This document shows positions 1 through 8,452 of a stretch of DNA of 64,000 bases, piece by piece. How positions within the stretch are numbered: position 1 is the first letter of the stretch; the number at the start of each line of letters is the position of its first letter. Location: contig NZ_JAWRCU010000002.1 of NCBI RefSeq assembly GCF_033542235.1, positions 186,001 to 250,000 of the forward strand, in the 5' to 3' direction. Origin of the DNA: JAWRCU01 sp033542235. Lineage in GTDB: Bacteria; Pseudomonadota; Alphaproteobacteria; Rhizobiales; Rhizobiaceae. The position numbers and the translations under genes were made by a program. The notes under the pieces were generated by a model. The model did not search any database, was not told the origin of the DNA, and worked only from the letters and a program-made list of their open reading frames with translations.

Positions 1-3
1 AAG

Positions 4-852
4 ATGGCTGCGTCGATAAGGGCGATGTCCGCGGGGTTTGCACGTTCGCTGATGGCGGGCGCTCTGGTCACGGCATTCGTCAGTGTCGCGACAGCCGCCC
101 AGGCGCGCGAGCTGCGTGTCTGCGCCGACCCGAACAATCTGCCTTTCTCCAACGAGCGAGGCGAAGGCTTCGAAAACAGGATCGTCGACATCGTCGCCAA
201 GGAGCTTGGCGCCGACGTATCCTATGTCTGGTGGGCGCAGCGCCGGGGCTTCGTCCGCAACACGCTCAAAGCCGGATTATGCGATCTCATTCCCGGCGCG
301 CCGGCGGCGCTCGAGATGCTGCGCACGACCGTGCCTTACTATCGTTCGAGCTACGTCTTTGTGACGCGGGAAGGCGAGCCGGGCATTTCCTCCTTCGACG
401 ACCCGCGACTCCGTGACCTCAAAATCGGCGTGCAGTTGATCGGCGACGATGGCGCCAACTCGCCGCCCGTAGCGGCGCTCGCCCGCCGCGGCATCGGCGC
501 ACACCTCAAGGGCTTTCCGGTCTATGGCGACTATTCCACGCCCGACCCGCAATCGGAGATCATCGAGGCGGTAGCCAGTCGCGATATCGATGTCGCGATC
601 GTGTGGGGGCCGTTGGCAGGTTTCTTCGCAAGCCGGCAGCCGGTGAAGCTCCGGGTCGCGCCGGTTTCACCGCTGATCGACAAGCCTGTCGTGCCGATGC
701 TCTATGATATCTCCATGGGCGTGCGGCGCGACGAGAAGGCGCTGAGCGGCGAGCTCGACGCCGCGCTCAAGAAGCACCGGCAGGAGATAGACGCGGTCCT
801 GGCCGAGTTTCATGTGCCGCGGCTGGATACGGGGAATGCGGCATCACCATGA
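4..852 (+). CDS. Quinoprotein-dehydrogenase-associated periplasmic binding protein (XoxJ/MoxJ-like)
   Basis: This is a 282-residue exported protein with an N-terminal signal peptide (hydrophobic stretch around residues 10-33, ending in AQA). The mature part starts ELRVCADPNNLPFS, the hallmark of extracellular solute-binding proteins found beside PQQ-dependent alcohol dehydrogenases; later blocks (YVWWAQRRGF, DLIPGAP, PYYRSSYVFV) fit the same family. In methylotrophs the relatives MoxJ and XoxJ assist methanol dehydrogenase in the periplasm; they are not thought to be importers. It is the first gene of a coupled respiratory operon and its stop overlaps the next start (ATGA). No PQQ dehydrogenase lies in the window, so the partner may be upstream of the left edge. 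The ATG at position 4 gives a complete signal peptide, so the gene is probably full length. Confidence 0.8.
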   Translation: MAASIRAMSAGFARSLMAGALVTAFVSVATAAQARELRVCADPNNLPFSNERGEGFENRIVDIVAKELGADVSYVWWAQRRGFVRNTLKAGLCDLIPGAPAALEMLRTTVPYYRSSYVFVTREGEPGISSFDDPRLRDLKIGVQLIGDDGANSPPVAALARRGIGAHLKGFPVYGDYSTPDPQSEIIEAVASRDIDVAIVWGPLAGFFASRQPVKLRVAPVSPLIDKPVVPMLYDISMGVRRDEKALSGELDAALKKHRQEIDAVLAEFHVPRLDTGNAASP

Positions 853-1385
853 GACGGCTCGCGTCCATGCTGCTCCTTTGCCTGGCGTTCGCAGCGGCGG
901 GCTGCCAGCGCGAGGAGCGGCAGACACGTCCTCAACCATCGCTCGGCGACAGCGAGCAAGGCGTGCCGGTGACGACGCTGGCGCCTGGCGGCGGAAGCCC
1001 GCTGCTCTCGGACGCCAAAGCGGCCGAGTTCGAAGCCAATGCCTTCCAGCTTAGCGAAGGCAAGCGCCTGTTCAGCTGGTACAACTGCTCAGGCTGCCAT
1101 GCCAATGGAGGTGGAGGCATGGGGCCGGCGCTGATGGATGACAAGTGGATCTACGGCGACTCGATCGAGGCGATCCATGCCTCGATCCGCGACGGCCGGC
1201 CGAACGGGATGCCGTCCTTCCGCAACCACATACCCGATGATCAGATCTGGGAGCTCGCCGCCTTCGTGCGCTCGCTCTCTGGCAAGGTGCCGAGCGCAGC
1301 GGCTCCCAACCGCAACGACGATATGATGCCGCATCCGGCGGAGAACCGGCTGCCTGGCGCCGCCACAGAAGGGAAATCGCCGTGA
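849..1385 (+). CDS. Cytochrome c lipoprotein
   Basis: This is a 178-residue c-type cytochrome. The N-terminus is a lipoprotein signal (hydrophobic core then AAAGC, lipidated Cys at residue 19), so it should be anchored in the membrane facing the periplasm. One haem-binding motif is visible, CSGCH at residues 80-84, followed by GPALMDDKWIYG and a distal Met-containing segment (NGMPSF), as in class I cytochromes. The start codon overlaps the stop of the binding-protein gene and its own stop overlaps coxB. From position it probably carries electrons from a periplasmic dehydrogenase to the oxidase encoded next; that is inference. Confidence 0.85.
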   Translation: MRRLASMLLLCLAFAAAGCQREERQTRPQPSLGDSEQGVPVTTLAPGGGSPLLSDAKAAEFEANAFQLSEGKRLFSWYNCSGCHANGGGGMGPALMDDKWIYGDSIEAIHASIRDGRPNGMPSFRNHIPDDQIWELAAFVRSLSGKVPSAAAPNRNDDMMPHPAENRLPGAATEGKSP

Positions 1386-2392
1386 GGCGGGGTCTTGGCT
1401 GGATCGCGGCTCTGTCGGGTTCAATCCTTGCCGGCTGCAATGGAGTGCAGTCGGCGCTGGATCCGAAGGGGCCGGCCGCGGACGAGCTTGCCAATCTGAT
1501 CTGGCTCTTCACTGTGCTTTGCGCCGTCATCTGGGTGCTGGTGATGGCCGTGCTCGTCACGATCATGCTTCGACGCAGGCAGAGACGGATCCATCCTCTG
1601 CATGTCGATCAAGCCAGTGAGCGGACCGTTTCGCGGGTGGTGATCTCCGCTGTCGCCGCCACTGGGATCGTACTGGTCGCGCTCACGCTGCTCAGCTTTT
1701 TCGCGAACCGGACCCTCGCCGGTGTCGGCGAGGATGCGGTGCTGACCATCCGGCTGACCGGACAACAATGGTGGTGGGAGGTCAAATATGAGAACGCCGA
1801 GCCGAGCAAGATTCTCACCACAGCCAACGAGATCCATATTCCTGCGGGCGAGCAGGTCAGGCTGGTGCTTCAGTCCGACGACGTGATCCACTCCTTCTGG
1901 GTGCCGAGCCTCCACGGCAAGCTGGATCTCATCCCGGGCGTCGTGAACTCGCTGACACTCAAAGCCGACAAGCCAGGCGTCTATCGTGGCCAATGTGCCG
2001 AGTTTTGCGGGCTGCAGCACGCGCATATGGCGATGCTCGTCATTGCACAACCACGGGCCGATTTCGACGCATGGTACGCCGATCAGCTCAGGGATGCCGC
2101 GCAGCCATTGACTGAAGAGCAGAGCACGGGCCGCGACCTGTTCCTCGATCGCCCTTGTGTGATGTGCCATCGTATCCAGGGCACGACGGCAGGGGGGACG
2201 ACCGGCCCCGACCTCACGCATGTGGCCAGCCGCAGGACCCTCGCCGCCGGCACGCTGCAGATGAGCCGCGGCAGTCTGGCCGCCTGGATCGCCGACCCGC
2301 AGAGCATCAAGTGGGGAGCCAAGATGCCGGTCATGAATCTCACCGGCGATGAGCTCAACGCCATTGTGGCCTATCTCGAGAACCTCAAATGA
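1382..2392 (+). CDS. ctaC: Cytochrome c oxidase subunit II with fused cytochrome c domain
   Basis: This is a 336-residue caa3-type subunit II. Two transmembrane helices (about residues 37-62 and 85-108) follow a lipoprotein-like N-terminus with Cys19. The cupredoxin domain shows the complete CuA site: His170, then C-x3-C-x3-H-x2-M at Cys205, Cys209, His213 and Met216. The C-terminal domain (about 245-336) is a cytochrome c with CVMCH at residues 259-263. The GTG start at 1382 overlaps the preceding TGA, giving tight coupling. A fused haem domain is typical of oxidases that take electrons without a soluble cytochrome c. Confidence 0.95.
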   Translation: MRRGLGWIAALSGSILAGCNGVQSALDPKGPAADELANLIWLFTVLCAVIWVLVMAVLVTIMLRRRQRRIHPLHVDQASERTVSRVVISAVAATGIVLVALTLLSFFANRTLAGVGEDAVLTIRLTGQQWWWEVKYENAEPSKILTTANEIHIPAGEQVRLVLQSDDVIHSFWVPSLHGKLDLIPGVVNSLTLKADKPGVYRGQCAEFCGLQHAHMAMLVIAQPRADFDAWYADQLRDAAQPLTEEQSTGRDLFLDRPCVMCHRIQGTTAGGTTGPDLTHVASRRTLAAGTLQMSRGSLAAWIADPQSIKWGAKMPVMNLTGDELNAIVAYLENLK

Positions 2393-4314
2393 GCAGCGTC
2401 GACCTTGCGCCGGAGCATCACGGCATACGGGACACCGAACTTGACGAGATCAGCCTGCACCGACGGCTGGCCGAGACCTGGAGGACGCGGCCCGGCCTCA
2501 TCGGCTTCCTGTCCAGCGTCGACCACAAGGTCATCGCCAAGCGATACCTGATTACGGCTTTTGTTTTTCTCTGCCTCGCCGGTCTGGCTGCCGTGGTGAT
2601 GCGCATCCAGCTTTCAGGTCCTGAGCGCGGCCTGATCGGTCCCGACCTCTACAACCAGATCTTCACGATGCATGGCGCAACGATGATGTTCCTCTTCGCC
2701 GTGCCAATGGTACAGGCTGTAGGCCTCTACCTTGTCCCGCTGATGGTCGGCACGCGGAATATCGCTTTCCCGCGCCTCGCCGCCTTCAGCTACTGGATCT
2801 ATCTCTCCGGCGGCTTGTTCCTCTGGGTCTCCTTCGCGCTGAATACGGGGCCGGACGTCGGCTGGTTTGCCTATGTGCCGCTCTCCGGTCCGGAGTTCTC
2901 GCCCGGCAAGCGCGCTGACACATGGGCGCAGATGATCACCTATACGGAGGTCTCCTCGCTGGCCGTAGCGGTGGCGACCATCGTGACTGTCTTCAAGCAG
3001 CGGGCGCCGGGCATGTCGCTCGACAGGATTCCGCTGTTCGTCTGGGCGATGCTGGTCACGTCGTTCGTGGTGATCTTTGCCATGCCGGCCGTGATGATCG
3101 CCTCGACATTCCTGATCCTTGACCGGCTGGTCGGCACCCACATCTTCAACCCGGCCGAGGGCGGGGACGCGTTGCTGTTCCAGCACCTGTTCTGGTTCTT
3201 CGGACACCCTGAGGTCTACATCATCTTCCTGCCCGCAACCGGCATGGTGTCGGCCATCATTCCAACATTCGCGCGGCGGCCGGTGTTCGGCTATCTGGCG
3301 CTCGTCCTGTCACTGATCGCGGTGGGCATCCTTTCCTTCGGATTATGGGTCCATCACATGTTCGCGACAGGCCTGCCCAAACTCGGCGCGAGCTTCTTCA
3401 CCGCCTCCAGCATGCTGATCGCGATCCCGAATGGTATCCAGATCTTCTGCTGGCTGGGGACGCTGTGGGAAGGTGGCCGGCCGAGGCTGAACACGCCGCT
3501 GCTCTTTGTGTTCGGCTTCTTTTTCACCTTTGTGGCGGGAGGGCTGACCGGCGTCATGCTGGCTTCGGTGCCGCTCGACCTGCAGGTGCACGACACCTAT
3601 TTCGTCGTCGCGCATTTCCATTACGTGCTGATCGGCGGTTCGGTCTTTCCGTTGCTCGGCGCCACCTATTACTGGTTCCCCAAGCTGACCGGTCGCATGA
3701 TGAGCGAGCGACTCGGGCGATGGCATTTCTGGCTCGCTCTCATCGGCTTCAACGCCGCTTTCTTTCCTATGCATATCGTGGGGCTCTGGGGCATGCCGCG
3801 GCGTGTCTACACCTATCCTGTCGAGCTCGGCTGGGGCGGTATCAATCTTTTCATTTCGGCCGGCGCAGTAGTGTTCTTCCTCAGTTTCGTCCTGTTCGTC
3901 ATCAACCTCGTGTGGAGCGCCACGAAGGGCGACGTCGCAGGCGAAAATCCATGGGATGCCGGCACGCTGGAATGGGCGACCTCATCGCCGCCGCCGAGCT
4001 ACAATTTCGCGCGGATTCCCGTTGTGACCCACCAGGAGCCGCTCTGGGCCGAGCGTGAGGTCCTGCCTGTGGCTGGAGGACTTCGCGTAGACGCCCGCGA
4101 AGTTCTAATTTCTACGATCGCCGAGGCCAAACCCGACATCCGGGAAAAATCCGCAAGGCCATCGATCTGGCCGCTCTTCGCTGCGCTCACCGTCGGCGCC
4201 ACGTTTCTCTATTCGATCTTCACGCCTTGGGCAGTCGTGTGGGGGGCCTTGCCGATCACCATTTCGCTGGTCGGCTGGTTCTGGCCGAAGGGCGCGCCGG
4301 AGGACGAGGAATGA
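2389..4314 (+). CDS. ctaD: Cytochrome c oxidase subunit I
   Basis: This is a 641-residue haem-copper oxidase catalytic subunit with about 12 transmembrane helices. The family landmarks are present: MHGATMMFLF (haem a ligand helix), GHPEVYIIFLP (CuB His-Tyr pair and the D-channel Glu), WVHHMF (CuB histidines), and HDTYFVVAHFHYV (haem ligands). It reduces O2 to water at the inner membrane and pumps protons. The length is longer than classical aa3 subunit I (about 550) because of a C-terminal extension with two further hydrophobic segments, which fits subunit I of caa3-type enzymes. The start overlaps the ctaC stop by ATGA. Confidence 0.96.
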   Translation: MSSVDLAPEHHGIRDTELDEISLHRRLAETWRTRPGLIGFLSSVDHKVIAKRYLITAFVFLCLAGLAAVVMRIQLSGPERGLIGPDLYNQIFTMHGATMMFLFAVPMVQAVGLYLVPLMVGTRNIAFPRLAAFSYWIYLSGGLFLWVSFALNTGPDVGWFAYVPLSGPEFSPGKRADTWAQMITYTEVSSLAVAVATIVTVFKQRAPGMSLDRIPLFVWAMLVTSFVVIFAMPAVMIASTFLILDRLVGTHIFNPAEGGDALLFQHLFWFFGHPEVYIIFLPATGMVSAIIPTFARRPVFGYLALVLSLIAVGILSFGLWVHHMFATGLPKLGASFFTASSMLIAIPNGIQIFCWLGTLWEGGRPRLNTPLLFVFGFFFTFVAGGLTGVMLASVPLDLQVHDTYFVVAHFHYVLIGGSVFPLLGATYYWFPKLTGRMMSERLGRWHFWLALIGFNAAFFPMHIVGLWGMPRRVYTYPVELGWGGINLFISAGAVVFFLSFVLFVINLVWSATKGDVAGENPWDAGTLEWATSSPPPSYNFARIPVVTHQEPLWAEREVLPVAGGLRVDAREVLISTIAEAKPDIREKSARPSIWPLFAALTVGATFLYSIFTPWAVVWGALPITISLVGWFWPKGAPEDEE

Positions 4315-4913
4315 GACAGCACACTGTCGTCGACCTATCCCATCTCGCCACTTTCGGCTCGGGTCCGCGCAGCCCGACCTGGTGGGGCACGCTCGGCTTC
4401 ATCGCATTGGAGGGCACCGGCTTCGCGTTGGCGGCCGGTGCCTATCTCTACCTCGCCTACATCGCCCCCGGCTGGCCGCTCAGCGCGCCGCCGCCCAACC
4501 ATTGGCCCGGCACGATCGTCACGATCCTGCTGCTCGCCAGCGTGGTGCCGAACCATATGCTCAACGGCTACGCCAAGAAATACGAGATGCTGCCGGTCCG
4601 CATCGGACTTCTGGTGATGTGCGCGTTCGGCATCGCGCCGCTCGTCGTGCGCTGGTTCGAGTTCCCGGCGCTCAACATCTATTGGGACACCAACGCCTAT
4701 GGCTCGATGCTCTGGGTGCTGCTTGGGCTACACACGACACATCTGCTCACCGACGTAGGCGACACGATCGTGCTGACGGTCCTCATGTTCACGCGGCACG
4801 GCTATGCCGGGCGGCGCTTCGGGGATGTCGAGGACAATGTGTTCTACTGGGATTTCGTCGTCCTGGCATGGCTGCCGCTCTATGTGCTGATCTACTGGAT
4901 GCCGAGGTTCTAG
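4311..4913 (+). CDS. ctaE: Cytochrome c oxidase subunit III
   Basis: This is a 200-residue membrane protein with about five helices, the short form of subunit III found with caa3 oxidases. It contains the subunit III features WGTLGFIALEGTGFALAAG, LGLHTTHLLTD and a C-terminal YWDFVVLAWLPLYVLIYW. I chose ATG 4311 because it overlaps the ctaD stop as ATGA, as elsewhere in this operon, and gives the expected N-terminus; an in-frame extension back to 4227 lies entirely inside ctaD. The next gene starts directly after its stop. Confidence 0.92.
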   Translation: MRQHTVVDLSHLATFGSGPRSPTWWGTLGFIALEGTGFALAAGAYLYLAYIAPGWPLSAPPPNHWPGTIVTILLLASVVPNHMLNGYAKKYEMLPVRIGLLVMCAFGIAPLVVRWFEFPALNIYWDTNAYGSMLWVLLGLHTTHLLTDVGDTIVLTVLMFTRHGYAGRRFGDVEDNVFYWDFVVLAWLPLYVLIYWMPRF

Positions 4914-5255
4914 ATGCGCGCGCTTCGGGTCGGAACATCCTGGGGCGGGCTGCTTGCCGGTCCTCTGGCCTGGGGCATCTCTACTCAGCTCAACTACGCG
5001 CTGGTGGAGTGGCAATGCGAGCGCAAGCTCCCGGTGATCCCCCTGGCCGCCCTCGTGCTTGCGCTGTTCGCTCTGGCAGGGGGGGCGTTGTCCTGGCGGG
5101 CCTGGCAGCATGGCGGAGCGTCGTTCAAGCCCGAACGGGAGTTCGATACCGAGCGTTTCGTTTCAATGCTCGGCATGCTTACAGCGGCGCTGTTCGCGCT
5201 CGTTGTCGTCATGCAAGGCATAGCTTCGCTCATCCTTGATGAGTGCACGCGATGA
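4914..5255 (+). CDS. Small hydrophobic membrane protein of the oxidase operon
   Basis: This is a 113-residue protein with three predicted membrane segments (about residues 10-30, 41-60 and 80-103). I do not recognise a named family. The start ATG directly follows the ctaE stop with no gap and the stop overlaps the next start, so it is co-translated with the oxidase subunits. Small proteins in this position often act as extra subunits or assembly helpers; here that is inference from location. Confidence 0.8.
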   Translation: MRALRVGTSWGGLLAGPLAWGISTQLNYALVEWQCERKLPVIPLAALVLALFALAGGALSWRAWQHGGASFKPEREFDTERFVSMLGMLTAALFALVVVMQGIASLILDECTR

Positions 5256-6130
5256 GCTGGCTTTTCGACGCCTCGATTTGCCTCGGCGGAACGGCTCCAG
5301 AGACGACTTGGACGATCGGGCCGGCGATCGTCCTGCCGCTCGTCCTGGTGGCGTCCCTTTATGCCGGCGGGACGCTGCGCCTGTGGCAAAGGACCAGGCG
5401 CGCCCATGCTCTGAGACTTCAGCAGGCTCTTCTGTTTGCGGCGGGCTGGCTCACCATTGCCGCCGCGCTCGTCACGCCCTTGCACGCCCTGAGCGAGCGG
5501 CTATTCGCGGCCCATATGATCGAGCACGAGCTGATCATGGCTGTGGCGGCGCCCCTGATCGCAGCATCGGCCCCCGGGGCGGCGATGCTATGGTCGCTGC
5601 CGCGCGGCTGTCGGCACGCGGTGGGAAACCTGCTCGGAGCCGGCCCGGTTGTCCAAATCTGGCGCCGGATTTCTCGTCCGGCCGTCGCGACAGTGCTGCA
5701 TGGGCTGGCGATCTGGATATGGCACGTGCCAGGTCTTTTCGAGGCTGCGCTGGAGCGCGGCGTGCTCCACTATGCCCAGCACGCCAGCTTCCTGGGCACA
5801 GGATTGCTGTTCTGGTGGGTGCTGCTGCCGCGCAGGGGGGCAGAGCAGGGCCTCGGGGTCTCCGTGATGCATCTTTTCCTGACATCGATGCACACGAGCG
5901 TGCTCGGCGTTCTGCTGCTGCTGTCGCCGCGACTTTGGTATCCGGCCAATACCGGCCTTTCGGAGCAATGGGGCCTGACGCCACTGGAGGACCAGCAGCT
6001 CGCCGGATTGATCATGTGGGTGCCCGCCGGACTGGTCTACGGCCTTGCCGCGCTGCTCATCGCCGGGTTGTGGATCAGGGCAAGCGGCAAGTCCAACGGT
6101 GGAACTGCTCATGCCTTATCGACGCCATGA
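5252..6130 (+). CDS. ctaG: Cytochrome c oxidase assembly factor, CtaG (caa3) family
   Basis: This is a 292-residue polytopic membrane protein with about seven helices. The segments HMIEHELIMAVAAPL, IWIWHVPGLFEAALE and HYAQHASFLGTGLLFWW, rich in His near membrane faces, match the caa3_CtaG family, which helps metallate the CuA/CuB sites. This is not the Cox11-type CtaG. I chose ATG 5252 over the GTG at 5243 because 5252 makes the ATGA overlap seen throughout this operon. The 3' end overlaps the next gene by 20 bases. Confidence 0.88.
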   Translation: MSWLFDASICLGGTAPETTWTIGPAIVLPLVLVASLYAGGTLRLWQRTRRAHALRLQQALLFAAGWLTIAAALVTPLHALSERLFAAHMIEHELIMAVAAPLIAASAPGAAMLWSLPRGCRHAVGNLLGAGPVVQIWRRISRPAVATVLHGLAIWIWHVPGLFEAALERGVLHYAQHASFLGTGLLFWWVLLPRRGAEQGLGVSVMHLFLTSMHTSVLGVLLLLSPRLWYPANTGLSEQWGLTPLEDQQLAGLIMWVPAGLVYGLAALLIAGLWIRASGKSNGGTAHALSTP

Positions 6131-6674
6131 CTGGCTCCTCTACACCGTTGTCGCGTCAGCCGGTGCGGTGTGGTGGTGGGTGCGCCCCCGAGACCGGTAC
6201 GACCCGCAGCGAGCGCCCGCGGCCGGTGCCGGGGCTGGCGCGATCCATTCGCCGGCCGCGACAAGCCGGCCGGTTCAACTGGGCGGTTTGAAATGGATCG
6301 GTCCGATCCTCGCCTTGCTCGTCGCAGCCTTTTCCGGCGCATGGGCCTATCATGAGCAGCGCGTCGAGCGCCAAGTCGATCTGGCGGTCGGCGGCGTGGC
6401 CGCACGCGCGATCCCGGTAATGCTGGCGAATGGCTGCGCCGGCTGCCATACGATTCCGGGTGTCCCCGGTGCACAAGGGCAGGTCGGCCCCAGGCTCGAC
6501 GCAACGCTTTCGTCGAGGCGGTATATTGCCGGCGTGCTGCCCAACAACAAGGAGAACATGATCCGCTGGCTGCGCGCCTCGCGCCAGATGGTTCCGCACA
6601 CGGCGATGCCCTCGACCGGAATCTCCGAGCAGCAGGCGCGCGATGTCGCGGCCTATCTCTATGCGCTGCGCTGA
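6111..6674 (+). CDS. Membrane-anchored cytochrome c
   Basis: This is a 187-residue protein with an N-terminal hydrophobic segment (about 9-24), a second membrane helix (about 62-80) and a periplasmic cytochrome c domain with CAGCH at residues 109-113, then GPRLDATL and a distal Met region (MVPHTAMPS). It is the last gene of the oxidase operon and overlaps ctaG by 20 bases. ATG 6111 was chosen because upstream in-frame starts lie inside ctaG. Its likely role is electron delivery to subunit II. Together with the lipoprotein cytochrome and the haem domain on subunit II, the operon encodes three c-type haem sites. Confidence 0.87.
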   Translation: MPYRRHDWLLYTVVASAGAVWWWVRPRDRYDPQRAPAAGAGAGAIHSPAATSRPVQLGGLKWIGPILALLVAAFSGAWAYHEQRVERQVDLAVGGVAARAIPVMLANGCAGCHTIPGVPGAQGQVGPRLDATLSSRRYIAGVLPNNKENMIRWLRASRQMVPHTAMPSTGISEQQARDVAAYLYALR

Positions 6675-6683
6675 TCCGCGCCT

Positions 6684-6708
6684 GGAACGAAAGGCCCACC
6701 GTCAGGTT
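6684..6708 (+). promoter_or_regulatory. EcfG-like (general stress) promoter candidate
   Basis: GGAAC at 6684-6688 and GGTT at 6705-6708 are separated by 16 bases. The alphaproteobacterial EcfG consensus is GGAAC-N16/17-CGTT, so only one base of the -10 differs. Transcription would begin near 6714, just before the ribosome binding site (6721-6727) of the small gene at 6733. Confidence 0.5.
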
Positions 6709-6732
6709 GGGCTGTATTCGCAGGAGGCAAAG

Positions 6733-6972
6733 ATGCAGAAGGGCAATCGCGGGAAGGACCCGGCAGAAGGCTCGCCGAAGCATATCGGCAAGCAAGTCAA
6801 CCAGCACGGCACGGGCAAAGAGGACGTCGAGCGTGACGCGGAAGGGCAGTTTGTTCAATCGCGTCATGGTGCCGGGAATGATGGAATGGCCAGTGCCAAT
6901 CCTCGGCCGCTGTCCGACAAGCGAGATGGCGACGCTACGTTTCCTGTCAGCAAGCAAGGCAAACGGAAGTAG
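6733..6972 (+). CDS. Small hydrophilic protein, probably stress-induced
   Basis: This is a 79-residue, very polar protein rich in Gly, Lys, Asp and Asn (MQKGNRGKDPAEGSPKH) with no membrane segment or signal peptide. The composition resembles small disordered stress proteins of rhizobia; I cannot give it a function. The start is supported by a good AGGAGGC ribosome site at 6722-6728, and an EcfG-like promoter sits directly upstream. It is separated from the oxidase operon by a gap of about 60 bases and is probably its own unit. Confidence 0.65.
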   Translation: MQKGNRGKDPAEGSPKHIGKQVNQHGTGKEDVERDAEGQFVQSRHGAGNDGMASANPRPLSDKRDGDATFPVSKQGKRK

Positions 6973-7059
6973 GTTTGACGCGCAGCGATTGCCTTTGCCA
7001 GCCGCGGCTGGGACCTCGTCAGTTCGTGATCCAGCCGACCGAAATTGTTTGTTCCTGAA

Positions 7060-7085
7060 GGAACAATGCCGCCCGGGGCACCGTT
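7060..7085 (+). promoter_or_regulatory. EcfG (general stress) promoter candidate overlapping a palindrome
   Basis: GGAAC at 7060-7064 and CGTT at 7082-7085 are exactly 17 bases apart, a full match to the EcfG consensus. The -35 box is the right arm of a palindrome at 7049-7066 (TTGTTCCT-GA-AGGAACAA). The nearest plus-strand gene is the alcohol dehydrogenase at 7263, giving a leader of about 170 bases; no gene was recognised in 6973-7262. Confidence 0.6.
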
Positions 7086-7262
7086 AGGCGCGACTGCACA
7101 CGCCGTACCGATCTTCCACGTCGAGATCACGGCGATGCCGGCCCTTGCCGAGGGAAAAGACGAGAAGTCCCGCTTGTTGGCATCGGTCAGTCGAACAGCG
7201 GTTCAGCCAGCGTCGACTGAAGTTCGATGCGGGGCGGCTGCGTCCATGGATGGAGGCTAAGC

Positions 7263-8438
7263 ATGCGGGCATTGGTTTGGCACGGCAAGGAAGACATCAG
7301 GTGTGACATAGTTTCGGATCCAGAGATCGAGGACCCGCGCGACGCCATCGTCAGAGTGACGAGTTGCGCCATTTGCGGCTCGGACCTGCACCTTTTCCAT
7401 AATCTTGTGCCCGCGATGCTGCCGGGGGACATCATGGGTCACGAGATGATGGGGGAGGTGGTCGAGGTCGGCTCGGGTGTCGACGGGCGGCTGAAGAAGG
7501 GTGAGCGGATCGTCATACCCTTCACCATCATCTGCGGCGAATGCGACCAGTGCCGGCGCGGCAATTTCTCCGTCTGCGAGCGGACGAACAGGAAGAAGAA
7601 TCTCGCCGAAAAGGCGTTCGGCCACACCACCGCCGGCCTGTTCGGCTATACGCATCTTACGGGGGGGTATCCCGGCGGCCAGGCGGAGTACATACGCGTT
7701 CCATTCGCCGATACGACTCATGTCAAGGTGCCCGAAGGCCTGACCGACGAGCAAGTGCTGTTCCTGGGCGACATCTTTCCGACCGGATGGCAAGCGGCCG
7801 CTCAATGCGACATCGAGCCGACCGATACCGTCGCGGTCTGGGGTTGCGGTCCCGTCGGCCAGATGGCGATACGCAGCGCCGTCCTGCTAGGTGCCAGGCA
7901 GGTCGTGGCAATCGACCACCTGCCTGAACGACTCTCGATGGCTGAAGCGGCCGGTGCGATTACGATCAACTTCGACCAGGAAAGCGTCGTCGAGCGGTTG
8001 AACGAGCTGACCCATGGCAAGGGGCCCGAAAAGTGCATCGATGCCATAGGCACTGAAAGCCATGTGTCTTTCGGGCAGCCGGACACGCTTTACGATCGCG
8101 CCAAGCAGATGATGCTCATGGAGAACGACCGGCCGCATGTGCTGCGCGAGATGATCTATGTCTGCCGCCCTGCCGGCATTATATCGATCCCGGGCGTCTA
8201 TACCGGCCTCGTCGACAAGATCCCGATGGGCCAGGCCATGAACAAGGGCCTCACCTTCCGGATGGGGCAGACCCATGTGAACCGCTGGACCGACGATCTG
8301 CTGAGACGCATCGAGGAAGGCCAGATCGATCCGTCCTTCGTGATCACCCATATCGCCCGTCTGGCGGATGGACCAGAGATGTACAAGGTATTCCGCGACA
8401 AGCAGGACAGCTGCATCAAAGTCGTTCTGAAGCCGTAG
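7263..8438 (+). CDS. Zinc-dependent alcohol dehydrogenase (formaldehyde-dehydrogenase-like)
   Basis: This is a 391-residue medium-chain dehydrogenase. The N-terminal domain carries the catalytic zinc site (CAICGSDLH, GHEMMGEV) and the structural zinc loop CGECDQCRRGNFSVC. The NAD(P) fold begins around VAVWGCGPVGQMA. Length and sequence order fit the subgroup related to glutathione-independent formaldehyde dehydrogenase, whose members are longer than classical ADH; the substrate cannot be told from sequence. The start at 7263 is preceded by GGAGG at 7254-7258. It is probably driven by the stress promoter at 7060 and is followed 14 bases later by a membrane protein gene, a pairing consistent with one transcript. 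Confidence 0.9.
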   Translation: MRALVWHGKEDIRCDIVSDPEIEDPRDAIVRVTSCAICGSDLHLFHNLVPAMLPGDIMGHEMMGEVVEVGSGVDGRLKKGERIVIPFTIICGECDQCRRGNFSVCERTNRKKNLAEKAFGHTTAGLFGYTHLTGGYPGGQAEYIRVPFADTTHVKVPEGLTDEQVLFLGDIFPTGWQAAAQCDIEPTDTVAVWGCGPVGQMAIRSAVLLGARQVVAIDHLPERLSMAEAAGAITINFDQESVVERLNELTHGKGPEKCIDAIGTESHVSFGQPDTLYDRAKQMMLMENDRPHVLREMIYVCRPAGIISIPGVYTGLVDKIPMGQAMNKGLTFRMGQTHVNRWTDDLLRRIEEGQIDPSFVITHIARLADGPEMYKVFRDKQDSCIKVVLKP

Positions 8439-8452
8439 CGAGGTAGAAGCAG

